In this document: piece by piece, positions 15,904 to 25,354 of the stretch
How the letters are laid out: each line of letters opens with the position of its first letter
Position numbering within the stretch: the first letter of the stretch is position 1
DNA from: Paludibacteraceae bacterium
Lineage (GTDB): Bacteria > Bacteroidota > Bacteroidia > Bacteroidales > Paludibacteraceae
Reading direction: 5' to 3'
DNA: 64,000 nucleotides
Assembly (NCBI GenBank): GCA_024399655.1
Contig: JAKSNP010000004.1
Location: forward strand, 1-64,000
Translations under genes and position numbers: made by a program
The notes under the pieces: generated by a model
What the model was told of the DNA's origin: nothing
The model's database searches: none
The model's input: the letters and a program-made list of their open reading frames with translations, nothing else

Positions 15904-15929
15904 TCCAATAAGACATAGAAGAACAGAAT

Positions 15930-15965
15930 TAAGGGAGATGCCGAAATGGTGTCTCTCTTAGTTTT
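15930..15965 (+). terminator. Rho-independent terminator after the LRR gene
   Basis: TAAGGGAGATGCC (15930-15942) pairs with 15948-15960, including G-T pairs, followed by GTTTTTC. It lies 27 bp past the LRR stop codon. Confidence 0.7.
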
Positions 15966-16038
15966 TCTATGTTTGCTTACTGAAAAAGGAGCACATTTAC
16001 ACTTTTTCAGTGTAAAATTGCAAATAATTTGCCTAAAA

Positions 16039-16070
16039 TTTGCTTTTGTCAAAAAAAAATAGTAATTTTG
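16039..16070 (+). promoter_or_regulatory. Consensus promoter of the hsdMSR operon
   Basis: TTTG (16039-16042) and TAATTTTG (16063-16070) are spaced by 20 nt. The start site is expected near 16075, leaving a leader of about 18 nt before hsdM. Confidence 0.8.
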
Positions 16071-16092
16071 TGGCAAAATTGACACAAAACCT

Positions 16093-17655
16093 ATGGCAGA
16101 CAATAAAAAAGAACAAGAGCGAGCAGAACTCCACAGAACTATTTGGGCTATCGCAGATGAGATGCGTGGCAGTGTAGATGGATGGGACTTCAAGTCCTAT
16201 ATCCTCGGTATGCTCTTCTACCGATACATCTCGGAGAACATTACTAACTACATCAATCGTGGCGAGTGGGAAACGGGTAATAAGTCCTTCGACTATGCCA
16301 CTCTGGATGACGCTACCGCAGAGAGTGCTCGTGAGGAGATGGTGAATGTAAAAGGATTCTTTATCCTACCGTCGCAACTCTTTGCAAACATCTGCAAGGT
16401 ATGCGACAAAGACCCAAATCTGAACGAAACTCTCGAGCAGATATTTACTGCTATCGAGTCGTCTGCCAAGGGCACAGCCAGCGAGGATGACTTCAAGGGA
16501 TTGTTCGCAGATCTGGATGTAAACAGCAATAAACTGGGAGCCACGGTCATCAAGCGAAACGAGAAGCTCGTCAAGCTCCTCCGTGGTGTGGAGCAGATGA
16601 AGTTGGGGGACTACCAAGACAACACCATTGATGCCTTCGGTGACGCATACGAGTACCTGATGGGTATGTATGCCAGCAACGCAGGCAAGTCGGGAGGTGA
16701 ATACTATACTCCACAGGAGGTAAGTGAACTCCTGACTAAGTTGGCCACTCTGGGTAAGACTGCGGTCAATAAGGTCTATGACCCTGCGTGCGGCTCGGGT
16801 TCGTTACTATTGAAAGCCGCCAAGATTCTCGGTAAGGATAATGTGCGTCAAGGTTTCTTCGGACAGGAAATCAACCTGACCACTTACAACCTCTGCCGTA
16901 TCAATATGTTCCTTCACGACATCGACTACGACAAGTTCGATATTGCGTGCGAAGATACACTTCTCACTCCCCAGCACTGGGATGACGAACCCTTTGAGGT
17001 GATTGTGTCCAACCCTCCGTATTCTATCAAGTGGAAGGGGGACGACGATATCACCCTTATCAACGACCCTCGCTTTGCACCGGCCGGTGTGCTTGCTCCG
17101 AAGAGTAAAGCAGACCTTGCATTCATTATGCACTCTTTGGCCTGGCTGAGCACCAACGGAACAGCAGCAATTGTATGCTTCCCGGGTGTGATGTATCGTG
17201 GTGGTGCAGAGAAGAAAATTCGTCAATATCTCATCGACAACAACTATGTGGATACAATTATCCAACTTCCCGATAATCTGTTCTTCGGCACCTCTATTGC
17301 TACCTGCATCATGGTGCTCAAAAAGGCAAAGAAGGATAACGCTACGCTCTTTATTGATGCAAGCAAAGAGTGCGTCAAGGTAACGAACAGCAACAAACTG
17401 ACGAATGAGAACATCCAGCATATCGTGGATGTATTTGCTGCTCGTGTGGATAAGGACTATGTCTGCAAGTTAGTTAAGAACTGCGATGTTGCCGCTGCCG
17501 ATTACAACCTATCTGTCAGCACGTATGTAGAGCAAGAAGATACCCGAGAGAAGGTGGATATTAAGCAGCTCAACGCTAATCTGAAAGAGATTGTTGCTCG
17601 TGAAGAAGTGCTCCGCAAGGAGATTGATAAAATCATTGAGGAGATAGAAGGATGA
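16093..17655 (+). CDS. hsdM: Type I restriction-modification methyltransferase subunit (HsdM)
   Basis: HsdM methylates adenine within the sequence chosen by HsdS, forming the M2S modification core of the type I complex. The 520 residues include the N-terminal HsdM helical domain (about 5-150), the SAM-binding [11 protein letters not shown] (about 229-239) and the catalytic NPPY (about 306-309). The length is normal. It is the first gene of an intact hsdM-hsdS-hsdR operon with its own promoter, and its stop overlaps the hsdS start as ATGA at 17652. All expected motifs are present, so the enzyme is likely active. Confidence 0.95.
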   Translation: MADNKKEQERAELHRTIWAIADEMRGSVDGWDFKSYILGMLFYRYISENITNYINRGEWETGNKSFDYATLDDATAESAREEMVNVKGFFILPSQLFANICKVCDKDPNLNETLEQIFTAIESSAKGTASEDDFKGLFADLDVNSNKLGATVIKRNEKLVKLLRGVEQMKLGDYQDNTIDAFGDAYEYLMGMYASNAGKSGGEYYTPQEVSELLTKLATLGKTAVNKVYDPACGSGSLLLKAAKILGKDNVRQGFFGQEINLTTYNLCRINMFLHDIDYDKFDIACEDTLLTPQHWDDEPFEVIVSNPPYSIKWKGDDDITLINDPRFAPAGVLAPKSKADLAFIMHSLAWLSTNGTAAIVCFPGVMYRGGAEKKIRQYLIDNNYVDTIIQLPDNLFFGTSIATCIMVLKKAKKDNATLFIDASKECVKVTNSNKLTNENIQHIVDVFAARVDKDYVCKLVKNCDVAAADYNLSVSTYVEQEDTREKVDIKQLNANLKEIVAREEVLRKEIDKIIEEIEG

Positions 17656-18881
17656 GCAAGCTAAACGACCTCATATTACAATACTGCCCCGAGGGAGTGG
17701 AATATCGTCCATTGGGAGAAGTGTGTCAAAAGATTTTTGCGGGAGGTACCCCAACATCCACTAACAGTGCATACTATGGTGGTGACATACCTTGGCTGCG
17801 TTCTGGCGAAGTAAATTTTAACGAAATCACTTCAACGGAAAAATATATCACAGAGGCTGGATATAATTCATCTTCCGCAAAATGGATTGAGAAAGAAAGT
17901 GTTTTGATTGCTATGACAGGAGCAACGGTTGCCCGTTCAGCGATGACGTTAATTCCTCTCACAGCAAACCAATCAGTATGTGCTCTAGTTCCCAATAGAG
18001 ATATACTCAATTATCGTTTCTTATACTATTGCATCTCGCACGATTACGAGAAAATCAAGGCTGCTGCCCAAGGTGCATTAACCAGCATCAATCTCAATCT
18101 CGTCAAAGCACTCTCCATCCCCGTTCCACCACTCCCAGTGCAAGAAGAGATAGTCCGTATTTTGGATAATTTTTCTCTGCTTTCAGCAGAGCTGGAAGCA
18201 GAGCTGGAAGGTCGAAGAAAGCAGTATGATTTCTATCGAAACCAACTGCTATCCTTCGATTCAGATTCTGATTCAGTTCAGTGGAAGAAATTGGAGGAAA
18301 TTGTTTCCTCACACTGCAATTTGTCCTATGGTATTGTGCAACCAGGAGACGATGTCAATGGTGGGATTCCAGTGGTTCGTCCTGTTGACCTTGGAAAAGG
18401 AAAAATTGTAATTTCAACGCTTAAACGGACAAAAAAAGAAATTTCAGATAGTTATAAGCGGACCATCTTAAATGGGGATGAAATCTTATTATGCGTTCGA
18501 GGAACAACCGGCATAATGGAACTTGCGACAGAAGAACTTCGAGGATGTAACGTAACGCGGGGAATAGTTCCTATCGCTGTGGATTGCCAATACAATGTTA
18601 GATACATATACCACATTTTAAAGTCTGATAAAATACAATCGGCAATAGCAAACAAGACTAATGGTGCCGCTTTGCAACAAATAAATGTAAAAGACCTACG
18701 AGGTTTAGTTATTCCAATCCCATCATTAGAAGAACAGGAACGAATTGCCAATATCCTTGACCGCTTTGACACGCTGACCAACGACCTCTCCGCAGGTCTT
18801 CCGGCAGAGATAGAAGCTCGAAAGAGGCAATACGAACACTACCGAGATAAGTTACTCACCTTCAAACGAAAGGACGCTTAG
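17652..18881 (+). CDS. hsdS: Type I restriction-modification specificity subunit (HsdS)
   Basis: HsdS recognises a bipartite DNA target through two target recognition domains and bridges HsdM and HsdR. The 409 residues split into TRD1 (about 1-155), a central conserved helix ([15 protein letters not shown] and onward, about 160-200), TRD2 (about 205-355) and a C-terminal conserved helix ([16 protein letters not shown] and onward). Both halves are complete. It overlaps hsdM by 4 bp and ends 1 bp before hsdR. I see no second hsdS cassette or inverted repeats that would suggest phase-variable specificity. Confidence 0.95.
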   Translation: MSKLNDLILQYCPEGVEYRPLGEVCQKIFAGGTPTSTNSAYYGGDIPWLRSGEVNFNEITSTEKYITEAGYNSSSAKWIEKESVLIAMTGATVARSAMTLIPLTANQSVCALVPNRDILNYRFLYYCISHDYEKIKAAAQGALTSINLNLVKALSIPVPPLPVQEEIVRILDNFSLLSAELEAELEGRRKQYDFYRNQLLSFDSDSDSVQWKKLEEIVSSHCNLSYGIVQPGDDVNGGIPVVRPVDLGKGKIVISTLKRTKKEISDSYKRTILNGDEILLCVRGTTGIMELATEELRGCNVTRGIVPIAVDCQYNVRYIYHILKSDKIQSAIANKTNGAALQQINVKDLRGLVIPIPSLEEQERIANILDRFDTLTNDLSAGLPAEIEARKRQYEHYRDKLLTFKRKDA

Positions 18882-18882
18882 T

Positions 18883-21800
18883 ATGGCAATATATAATACC
18901 ATAGCAGAGACCAACGACTACACGATTGTTGCCTCGTATGAGCACTCCGTTAAGACTGCGGAACACTATCAGAGTGAAGCACAATTGGAGGCCGAGCTTA
19001 TCCGTATGCTGGGTGAGCAGGGATACGAGTATCTTCCTATCCATACGGAGAAGGATCTCATAGATAATCTTCGTAAGCAGTTAGAGAAACTCAACGACTA
19101 CCACTTCACCGATAAGGAGTGGGATACCTTCTTCAATGAGTGTATTGCCAACAAGAATGATGGTATTATTGCCAAGACCACGAAGATACAAGAGGACTAT
19201 ATCCAAAACCTCAAACGTGAAACCGGTGAGACCAAAAACATCTATCTCATCGACAAGGCCAATATCCATAACAACTACCTCCAAGTTATCAACCAATATG
19301 AGGAGACCGAAGGAGCACACGACACTCGCTATGATGTCACTATCCTTGTGAATGGCTTACCCCTCGTGCATATCGAATTGAAGCGTCGTGGAGTTCAGTT
19401 GAAAGAGGCCTTCAATCAGATTAAGCGGTACCAACGAGATTCGTTCTGGGCAGGCTGTGGTCTGTATGAATATGTTCAGATATTCGTCATCAGCAACGGA
19501 ACGAATACCAAATACTATTCCAACACGACCCGTAATCGTCACCTGGAAGAACAAAAATCCAATACGAAGAACAAAAAGAAGACCAGCAACTCCTATGAGT
19601 TCTGTTCGTTCTGGGCAGATGGTAGCAACAAGCTGATTACCGACCTCATCGACTTCACCAAGACCTTCTTTGCGAAGCACACTATCCTGAATATCCTCAC
19701 CAAGTATTGCGTCTTCACCAGTGAACGTGACCTGCTCGTGATGCGTCCCTACCAGATTGCTGCAACCGAACGAATCATCCAGAAGGTGAATGTGGCCAAC
19801 AACTACAAGCAGTACGGCACTATCGACGGTGGCGGATATATCTGGCACACCACGGGTTCCGGAAAGACCCTCACTTCATTTAAGACGGCACAGTTGGCAT
19901 CCAAACTGGACTATATTGATAAGGTGCTCTTCGTCGTGGATCGTAAAGACCTCGACTATCAGACTATGAAGGAGTATAACCGATTCGAAGAGGGTGCTGC
20001 CGATAGCAACACTTCTACGGCTGTGCTCCAACGACAACTGGAAAACAAGGATAAGAAAGGTGCTTATCACGAATATAAGATTATCATCACCACCATCCAG
20101 AAACTCTCTATCTTCGTTCAGAAGAACAAAGGTCACGAGATATTCGACAAGCAGGTGGTAATTATCTTCGATGAGTGCCATCGCTCTAACTTCGGTGAGA
20201 TGCACCAGGCTATCACCAAGAACTTTAAGAAATATCATCTGTTCGGTTTCACAGGCACTCCTATCTTTGCGGCTAATGCCAGCAGTGGAGGCGACCTGAC
20301 AATGAAGACCACCGAGCAGGCCTTTGGTGAGAAACTCCACACATACACTATCGTCGATGCCATCAACGACCAGAATGTGCTTCCGTTCCGTATCGACTAC
20401 GTGAATACCTTCAAAAAGAAAGAGGATGTAGAGGATCAGCAGATTTCTGCCATCGACCGAGAGAAGGCCATGCAGGCCCCGGAACGAGTAGAGAGTATTG
20501 TTCGTTATATCCTCAAGCACTTCAACCAGAAGACCCGCCGTAGTGATTACTATGACTTCCGTGTTCTCCAGAACATCACCGAGGTATCATCTGCCAAACG
20601 AGGTGAGGAGGTGAAGGAGAAGAAGATGGCTCAGAAACTGAATGGTTTCAATGCGATGCTTGCCGTTGCTTCCATCCCGATGGCAAAAGCATACTACAAC
20701 GAGTTCAAGCGTCAGCAGGCAGAACTTCCCGAGGCACAAAGACTCCGTATCGCTACGATATTCAGCTATGGTGCTAACGAAGATGAGATAGAAGGCATCC
20801 TGGTTGAGGAGAACTCCGAGAGCACAACAGCACTCGACCAGCAGAGTCGTGACTTCCTCGACGGAGCCATCAAGGATTATAATGCCATCTTCAAGACCAA
20901 CTTCGATACGAGCAACGATAAGTTCCAGAACTACTACAAGGACCTATCTCTCCGTATGAAGAACCGACAGGTGGATTTGCTTATCGTGGTTAATATGTTC
21001 CTTACGGGATTCGATGCTACTACGATGAACACCCTCTTTGTAGATAAGAACCTGCGTCAGCACGGACTCATTCAGGCATACTCCCGTACCAACCGAATCC
21101 TCAATTCTGTCAAGACCTTCGGCAATATCGTATGCTTCCGTGACCTTCAGAAGGAGACCGATGATGCAATTGCTCTCTTTGGTGATAAGGATGCACAAAG
21201 TATTGTGCTCCTCAAGGACTATATGTCCTACTATATGGGTTACACGGATGAAAAGGGCAAGTATCACCCCGGATACATCGACCTCACAGCCGAGATGCTC
21301 AATAAGTTCCCCGAGGGAGAACCCATCGTAGGAGAAGCAGCCGAACGAGAGTTTATCGGTCTCTTTGGCAGTATCCTCCGTATGCGGAATATCCTGGCCA
21401 CCTTCGACCAGTTTGAGGAAGGACAGAAGACCTTACCTCCCCGTCAGTTCCAAGACTACACAAGCATCTACCTCGACCTCAAAGAGAAGCATCGTCCGGT
21501 CAAGAAGGAGGCGGTCGATATCAACGACGACCTTGTCTTCGAGACTGAACTGATCCGTCAGTTGGAGATAAACATCGATTACATCCTGTTGCTCGTGAAG
21601 AAATTCCACGATAGCAATTGCGAGAACAAGGAGATACTTGTGGATATCAGCAAGGCCATCGGAGCCAGCTTGCAACTCCGTAGTAAGAAGGAACTCATTG
21701 AGAACTTTATTGCCAGCGTCAATGCTTCTACCGATGTGGATACCGATTGGCAGACCTTTGTGAAACAGCAGAAAGAAGCCGACCTGAACGAGATTATCGT

Positions 21801-22005
21801 AACTGAGAATCTCCGTCCCGAGGAGACCCAGCGATTCGTGGAGAGCAGCTTCCGTGATGGTGAGATTCGTACGACCGGAACGGATATTGACAAGATACTC
21901 CCACCTATGTCCCGTTTCGGTGGCGGTGGAAACCGTCAGGAGAAGAAACAGTCTGTCATCCAGAAACTGATGTCCTTCTTCGAGCGTTACTTCGGACTGG
22001 TATAA
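18883..22005 (+). CDS. hsdR: Type I restriction endonuclease/translocase subunit (HsdR)
   Basis: HsdR pulls unmodified DNA with ATP and cuts it away from the target. The 1040-residue protein has an N-terminal nuclease domain with the PD-(D/E)xK-type sequence DVTILVNGLPLVHIELKRR (about 149-167), helicase motif I HTTGSGKT (about 322-329), a DECH motif II (FDECHRSNF, about 428), motif III FTGTP, motif VI QAYSRTNR and a C-terminal helical domain. The length is normal. It starts 1 bp after hsdS and is followed by a terminator at 22036. The set is complete and apparently functional, and would defend the host and the element. Confidence 0.96.
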   Translation: MAIYNTIAETNDYTIVASYEHSVKTAEHYQSEAQLEAELIRMLGEQGYEYLPIHTEKDLIDNLRKQLEKLNDYHFTDKEWDTFFNECIANKNDGIIAKTTKIQEDYIQNLKRETGETKNIYLIDKANIHNNYLQVINQYEETEGAHDTRYDVTILVNGLPLVHIELKRRGVQLKEAFNQIKRYQRDSFWAGCGLYEYVQIFVISNGTNTKYYSNTTRNRHLEEQKSNTKNKKKTSNSYEFCSFWADGSNKLITDLIDFTKTFFAKHTILNILTKYCVFTSERDLLVMRPYQIAATERIIQKVNVANNYKQYGTIDGGGYIWHTTGSGKTLTSFKTAQLASKLDYIDKVLFVVDRKDLDYQTMKEYNRFEEGAADSNTSTAVLQRQLENKDKKGAYHEYKIIITTIQKLSIFVQKNKGHEIFDKQVVIIFDECHRSNFGEMHQAITKNFKKYHLFGFTGTPIFAANASSGGDLTMKTTEQAFGEKLHTYTIVDAINDQNVLPFRIDYVNTFKKKEDVEDQQISAIDREKAMQAPERVESIVRYILKHFNQKTRRSDYYDFRVLQNITEVSSAKRGEEVKEKKMAQKLNGFNAMLAVASIPMAKAYYNEFKRQQAELPEAQRLRIATIFSYGANEDEIEGILVEENSESTTALDQQSRDFLDGAIKDYNAIFKTNFDTSNDKFQNYYKDLSLRMKNRQVDLLIVVNMFLTGFDATTMNTLFVDKNLRQHGLIQAYSRTNRILNSVKTFGNIVCFRDLQKETDDAIALFGDKDAQSIVLLKDYMSYYMGYTDEKGKYHPGYIDLTAEMLNKFPEGEPIVGEAAEREFIGLFGSILRMRNILATFDQFEEGQKTLPPRQFQDYTSIYLDLKEKHRPVKKEAVDINDDLVFETELIRQLEINIDYILLLVKKFHDSNCENKEILVDISKAIGASLQLRSKKELIENFIASVNASTDVDTDWQTFVKQQKEADLNEIIVTENLRPEETQRFVESSFRDGEIRTTGTDIDKILPPMSRFGGGGNRQEKKQSVIQKLMSFFERYFGLV

Positions 22006-22035
22006 TAGTGCCAGAACATAATCCCCTCCCTTAAT

Positions 22036-22064
22036 AGAGATGCCCCAGTGGTATCTCTTTTTTG
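22036..22064 (+). terminator. Rho-independent terminator after hsdR
   Basis: AGAGATGCC (22036-22044) pairs with GGTATCTCT (22050-22058, one G-T pair), followed by a T-run. The remaining 200 bp to the next gene show nothing further that I recognise. Confidence 0.8.
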
Positions 22065-22281
22065 TTGCTTGCCTGTTCCGCAAAGCAATCGTGTGCGTGT
22101 ATGTGCGTGCATATCTATAAGGAAGTAGGCAGCCTGGGACCGACACAACCTGACAAAGCGTCATCTCGAAGCGGCAAAATAAACTTTTTTTCATTTTTCT
22201 TATTGAATTGGCCAGCTCCGGTGCGAGATCTGTGGTTAAATAAGTAACAGACTTAACTGACAAACTTAAAATTAGAGCACT

Positions 22282-22512
22282 ATGTATAACGACGTTAATT
22301 GGAGCACAAAAAGAGTGGAAGCCACTATCTCCATCTACAGCACACTATTGGCTCAAAGGAAGCCATCAAGTTATTCTATGGACCGAGCCATCCGACTTGC
22401 AACAGAACTAATCAACAAACTCAAAGACCAACAATCCGCTGATGATGCCAAATCTAAAGATGAGATAGACATTCTCCTCGGTCGGAAGAATCCCAATCAA
22501 GCAACTCAATAA
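22282..22512 (+). CDS. Small hypothetical protein, 76 aa
   Basis: A small soluble protein, mostly helical, beginning MYNDVNWSTKRVEATISIY and ending in a polar tail. I recognise no motif. It lies between the hsdR terminator and the serine recombinase, 27 bp before the first GAACCCAA repeat. Its start has a purine-rich, AT-rich upstream stretch typical of this genome and no clear promoter. Confidence 0.5.
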   Translation: MYNDVNWSTKRVEATISIYSTLLAQRKPSSYSMDRAIRLATELINKLKDQQSADDAKSKDEIDILLGRKNPNQATQ

Positions 22513-22539
22513 CAGTCCAAATAAATCAAAGAAAAAATA

Positions 22540-22609
22540 GAACCCAATAAAATTTGAGTTCAAAAGCCCATTTAGGACTTAAATGAACCCAAGTAGATTG
22601 TGAACCCAA
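22540..22609. repeat. GAACCCAA repeats upstream of the serine recombinase
   Basis: GAACCCAA occurs at 22540-22547, 22585-22592 and 22602-22609, with a GAGTTC partner inverted to the first copy at 22556-22561. Clustered sites just upstream of a recombinase gene could be its recombination or operator sites. Confidence 0.45.
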
Positions 22610-22623
22610 AAATTGATAGAACA

Positions 22624-23274
22624 ATGAAGAAAGCAGTCATTTTTGCCCGAGTATCATCTGAAGGTGAGCGTCAATCAACAACCCGTCAGGTGGAGGACCT
22701 GAAAGAGTATGCATCCAAGAACAGTCTGGATGTGGAGAACATTTATGAAGAGCACATTTCCGGTGCCAAGAAGAACAATGAGAGACCTATCCTTAACGAG
22801 TGTCTATCATTCTGTGTAGAGAACACGATAGATATCCTTCTCCTGTCAGAGTTGAGTCGTCTTGGCAGATGTGCAGATGAAGTGCTTGCCAATGTCCGCT
22901 TCGCCAAAGAAAACCACCTGAACATCTATTTCCAAAAGGAGAATATCTTCATCTATGACAAGGATGGCAAGGAGAATCCTTTTCTGACGATTATGGTAGC
23001 TGTCCTTGGAACAGCAGCCAGCTTAGAGAGGGAAAACATATATTATCGACTCCGTTCAGGTCGAGCACAATATGTAAGGAAGAACATAGAGGAGACTGGG
23101 AGGTCTGGTCTTGGGAGAAAAGTCGGCTATCGGAAATCCCAGGAGAAGAAGATGGAAGAGTATAAGGAAGATATTAAACTGCTTCGTCAAGGTTATCCCT
23201 ATCGGAAGATTGCCAAGATTACCGGCCACAGTGAGAGTTCTATCAAACGAATTAAAAAGGAGTTTAACCTATAA
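22624..23274 (+). CDS. Serine recombinase (resolvase/invertase family)
   Basis: Resolvase-type enzymes cut and rejoin two short DNA sites through a serine-DNA link. I start at ATG 22624, giving 216 aa: the MKKAVIFARVSS beginning carries the conserved Arg and nucleophile Ser; a GTG at 22600 in the same frame is less likely. LLLSELSRLGR (about 80-90) and a catalytic-domain end at about 140 match the family. The C terminus (about 160-216) is a helix-turn-helix (QGYPYRKIAKITGHSESSIKRI). It may resolve element multimers or invert a segment. The next small gene encodes a protein resembling this HTH. Confidence 0.88.
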   Translation: MKKAVIFARVSSEGERQSTTRQVEDLKEYASKNSLDVENIYEEHISGAKKNNERPILNECLSFCVENTIDILLLSELSRLGRCADEVLANVRFAKENHLNIYFQKENIFIYDKDGKENPFLTIMVAVLGTAASLERENIYYRLRSGRAQYVRKNIEETGRSGLGRKVGYRKSQEKKMEEYKEDIKLLRQGYPYRKIAKITGHSESSIKRIKKEFNL

Positions 23275-23285
23275 TATAGTAAGCT

Positions 23286-23459
23286 ATGAACGAGAGAAAC
23301 GCAGGGAGGAAGGTCGGATATAGAAAACCTATCCGAACTTATCGGATCCAATATGCCAATGTTATTGAACTTCTCAAAGAAGGGATACCTATAAGAAAAA
23401 TAGCATACGCGTGTGCGTGTAGTACCAACACCGTTTTGAAGGTGAAAAAGATTTTTTGA
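23286..23459 (+). CDS. 57-aa HTH protein resembling the recombinase C terminus
   Basis: This short frame starts 11 bp after the serine recombinase stop. Its product contains GRKVGYRKP, then ELLKEGIPIRKIAYACACST, matching the recombinase end (GRKVGYRKS, then KLLRQGYPYRKIAKITGHSE) along most of its length. It thus looks like a free-standing copy of the DNA-binding domain without the catalytic part. It could compete for the recombinase's sites or act as a regulator, or be the remnant of a duplicated recombinase gene. Codon positions and frame are intact, which favours a real gene. Confidence 0.65.
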   Translation: MNERNAGRKVGYRKPIRTYRIQYANVIELLKEGIPIRKIAYACACSTNTVLKVKKIF

Positions 23460-23494
23460 GAAAAAAATGATTTTTTCAACAAAATCGTTCCTAG

Positions 23495-23557
23495 CGTTGT
23501 TATATTTAGGTAGAAGGTTTCAACAACGAACCTTTGGGTGAAGGTCTCATACCTTTG
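23495..23557 (+). promoter_or_regulatory. Promoter and inverted repeats ahead of xis-int
   Basis: CGTTGTT (23495-23501) is inverted at 23522-23528, and AAGGTT (23514-23519) at 23529-23534. TACCTTTG (23550-23557) fits a -7 element 18 bp before the excisionase-like gene, without a TTTG 20 nt upstream. The layout suggests a regulated excision/integration promoter with an overlapping operator. Confidence 0.5.
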
Positions 23558-23575
23558 TTTTAAATTTATACAATT

Positions 23576-23917
23576 ATGACAGAAACAGAATATGTCATCA
23601 CAAAAAACAATCTTGTGGATAAGTTTATTGAGTTTACTCCGTTTGTCGAGAGAGAACATCAATCAGACTTTGTCCGTCTAATTCACGAATTAACCAACAC
23701 TCAGTTTGTGTCTTCTGTAGAATCGGAGTCGATGATACCTCCGATGTATTTGTCCGTTGAAGATACCTGTCGTTGTTTTAATCTATCCAAACGATGTCTT
23801 CTAGATCGAGGATGGAGAAGAAGAAATGGTTTCCCCATTGGGAACGATATGTGGGGAGGTAAACTCTCATTCTCCAAAGTTGAGGTTGACGAATGGATGA
23901 AGAACCGATGTGCTTAA
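23576..23917 (+). CDS. Excisionase-like helix-turn-helix protein
   Basis: A 113-residue protein. The C-terminal half (about 55-113) has the MerR/excisionase-type winged helix pattern: YLSVEDTCRCFNLSKRCLL, a GW turn, FPIGNDMWGGKLSFSKVEVDEWMKNR. Such proteins bend attachment-site DNA and tip the integrase toward excision. The N-terminal half is helical and not recognised. It lies 12 bp upstream of the tyrosine recombinase, as is common in Bacteroidota integrative elements. Confidence 0.8.
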   Translation: MTETEYVITKNNLVDKFIEFTPFVEREHQSDFVRLIHELTNTQFVSSVESESMIPPMYLSVEDTCRCFNLSKRCLLDRGWRRRNGFPIGNDMWGGKLSFSKVEVDEWMKNRCA

Positions 23918-23929
23918 AACATAACGAAA

Positions 23930-25153
23930 ATGAGAAACGAAGCAACTGTATATGTCATTTATAAGAACAGAACAAAGAACCCAACAGCACCTTTGAATTT
24001 GCGGGTCACATTTGCTGGTAATCCTCGTATCTACTCCACCAACTCAGGAGAACAATTTACCGATAAGGAGTTTAAGGAGTTGCAAACCAGTGTAAAGAAA
24101 GGAAGGAAGCACTATCCTCACTCCGTCGAGAAGGCAAAAAAAATTGCAGAAGATATCGTGAAACAGTTAGGTGCAGACTTTTCTTTTGATACATTCACAG
24201 AAAGGTATCGTCGTCAATTGTATGGTAACTATGCAGGTACGGAGAGTCTACAATCGGTCTTTGATTGGTATGTGTCTCAACATAAGAGGGGACTTGCCAT
24301 ACATACACTTAATGATTATCAGGCAGCTGTGAATTGGGCAAAGAGATGTAAATCCGATGTAAAAGTTGGGGATATCACTTGTGAGTTTGTAAAGAAACTC
24401 GATAATCTACTCGAATCAGAAGGAAGGGCCATCAACACTAAAAAGATATATTTTAGAGAGTTAAAGGCAATCTATATGTTTGCGGTTAAAAAAGGTCTCG
24501 TTGTAGATACAAAACCCTTTGAGGGTCGTTCTCTCACCTCTACCAGAAAAACAAACATTGGTCTATCAGGAGATGATTTTCGTAAGATTGTTAACTATAA
24601 TGGGAATGATAAACTGATACAATTCGGTCGAGACATGTTTGTTCTTTCTTTTCTCTGTAATGGTAACTATTTATCTGATGTCTTGAGGATAAAGAATAAG
24701 AACATTGATGAAAGAGGAATGGTACGATTCTGTCGAGAAAAAACTAAGGATACAGGATTAGAGATCTGCTTCCTATTGACAGATAATGCTCGAGAAATTT
24801 TCAATAGATATGGAGAACTTAATAAGGATAATCCAAATGAATATGTTCTCCCATTCCTTAGAGGGAAAAGTGCTTCTCAACAACAGATTATAGTACACGA
24901 TATCAATAGACGAGTTCGAAAGGGTCTTGCCAGACTGTGTCAAGAACTAAAACTGGGGAAGGTTACAGTTAAACAAGCGAGAAATACCTATGCGTCATTG
25001 GCGTTTGCTTCCCATAGAAGTCCACGAGAAATTCAGGCAGACCTTGGTCATACTCAAATTCAAACAACCATAGGTTATATCAATAGTATATCGAGTCAGT
25101 CCCTTGAAACCGGAAAAGATATAAAAGAACAATATGTATCAACAGAACATTAA
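23930..25153 (+). CDS. Tyrosine recombinase (integrase) of the element
   Basis: This 407-residue enzyme is expected to integrate and excise the element at the tRNA site. It has an N-terminal arm-binding domain (about 1-85), a SAM-like core-binding domain (about 95-190) and a C-terminal catalytic domain. The later boxes are seen: QARNTYASLAF (Arg present; the usual His is Asn), ADLGHTQIQTT, and the Tyr of GYINS. In the Arg I position, where many Bacteroides integrases have RG, this one reads LCNGNYLSD. IntDOT of CTnDOT also lacks the first arginine. It is the last gene of the element, 320 bp from the right attachment repeat, and has its own terminator. Confidence 0.92.
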   Translation: MRNEATVYVIYKNRTKNPTAPLNLRVTFAGNPRIYSTNSGEQFTDKEFKELQTSVKKGRKHYPHSVEKAKKIAEDIVKQLGADFSFDTFTERYRRQLYGNYAGTESLQSVFDWYVSQHKRGLAIHTLNDYQAAVNWAKRCKSDVKVGDITCEFVKKLDNLLESEGRAINTKKIYFRELKAIYMFAVKKGLVVDTKPFEGRSLTSTRKTNIGLSGDDFRKIVNYNGNDKLIQFGRDMFVLSFLCNGNYLSDVLRIKNKNIDERGMVRFCREKTKDTGLEICFLLTDNAREIFNRYGELNKDNPNEYVLPFLRGKSASQQQIIVHDINRRVRKGLARLCQELKLGKVTVKQARNTYASLAFASHRSPREIQADLGHTQIQTTIGYINSISSQSLETGKDIKEQYVSTEH

Positions 25154-25155
25154 AG

Positions 25156-25178
25156 GCACTCATTTGAGTGCTTTTTTT
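25156..25178 (+). terminator. Rho-independent terminator after the integrase
   Basis: GCACTCA (25156-25162) pairs perfectly with TGAGTGC (25165-25171), followed by seven T residues, starting 3 bp after the integrase stop. Confidence 0.85.
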
Positions 25179-25248
25179 GTTTATTATCCTTCCTTTGTAC
25201 AGTCAAAACTACAAAAACTCACTTTTTTTGAAAAAAAGTCCCCAAAAA

Positions 25249-25279
25249 TTTGCTTATTTCATTTTTTTTAGTAATTTTG
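25249..25279 (+). promoter_or_regulatory. Promoter pointing out of the element's right end
   Basis: TTTG (25249-25252) and TAATTTTG (25272-25279) are spaced by 19 nt. No recognisable gene follows before the tRNA fragment. In the excised circle it would read across the joined attachment site. A 19-codon frame from the ATG at 25340, partly encoded by the 21-bp repeat, is the only frame in its path. Confidence 0.5.
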
Positions 25280-25354
25280 TACTCAAATTAGTTTTAAACG
25301 AAAACAAAGGCGTTTCACGTGTGGTTTGGACAGAGGGGTATGTCACTAAAAAGC

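Noticed and set aside
17652-23274. Phase-variable hsdS shuffled by the serine recombinase
   Set aside because: Only one complete hsdS and no second cassette or inverted repeats were seen near the recombinase.
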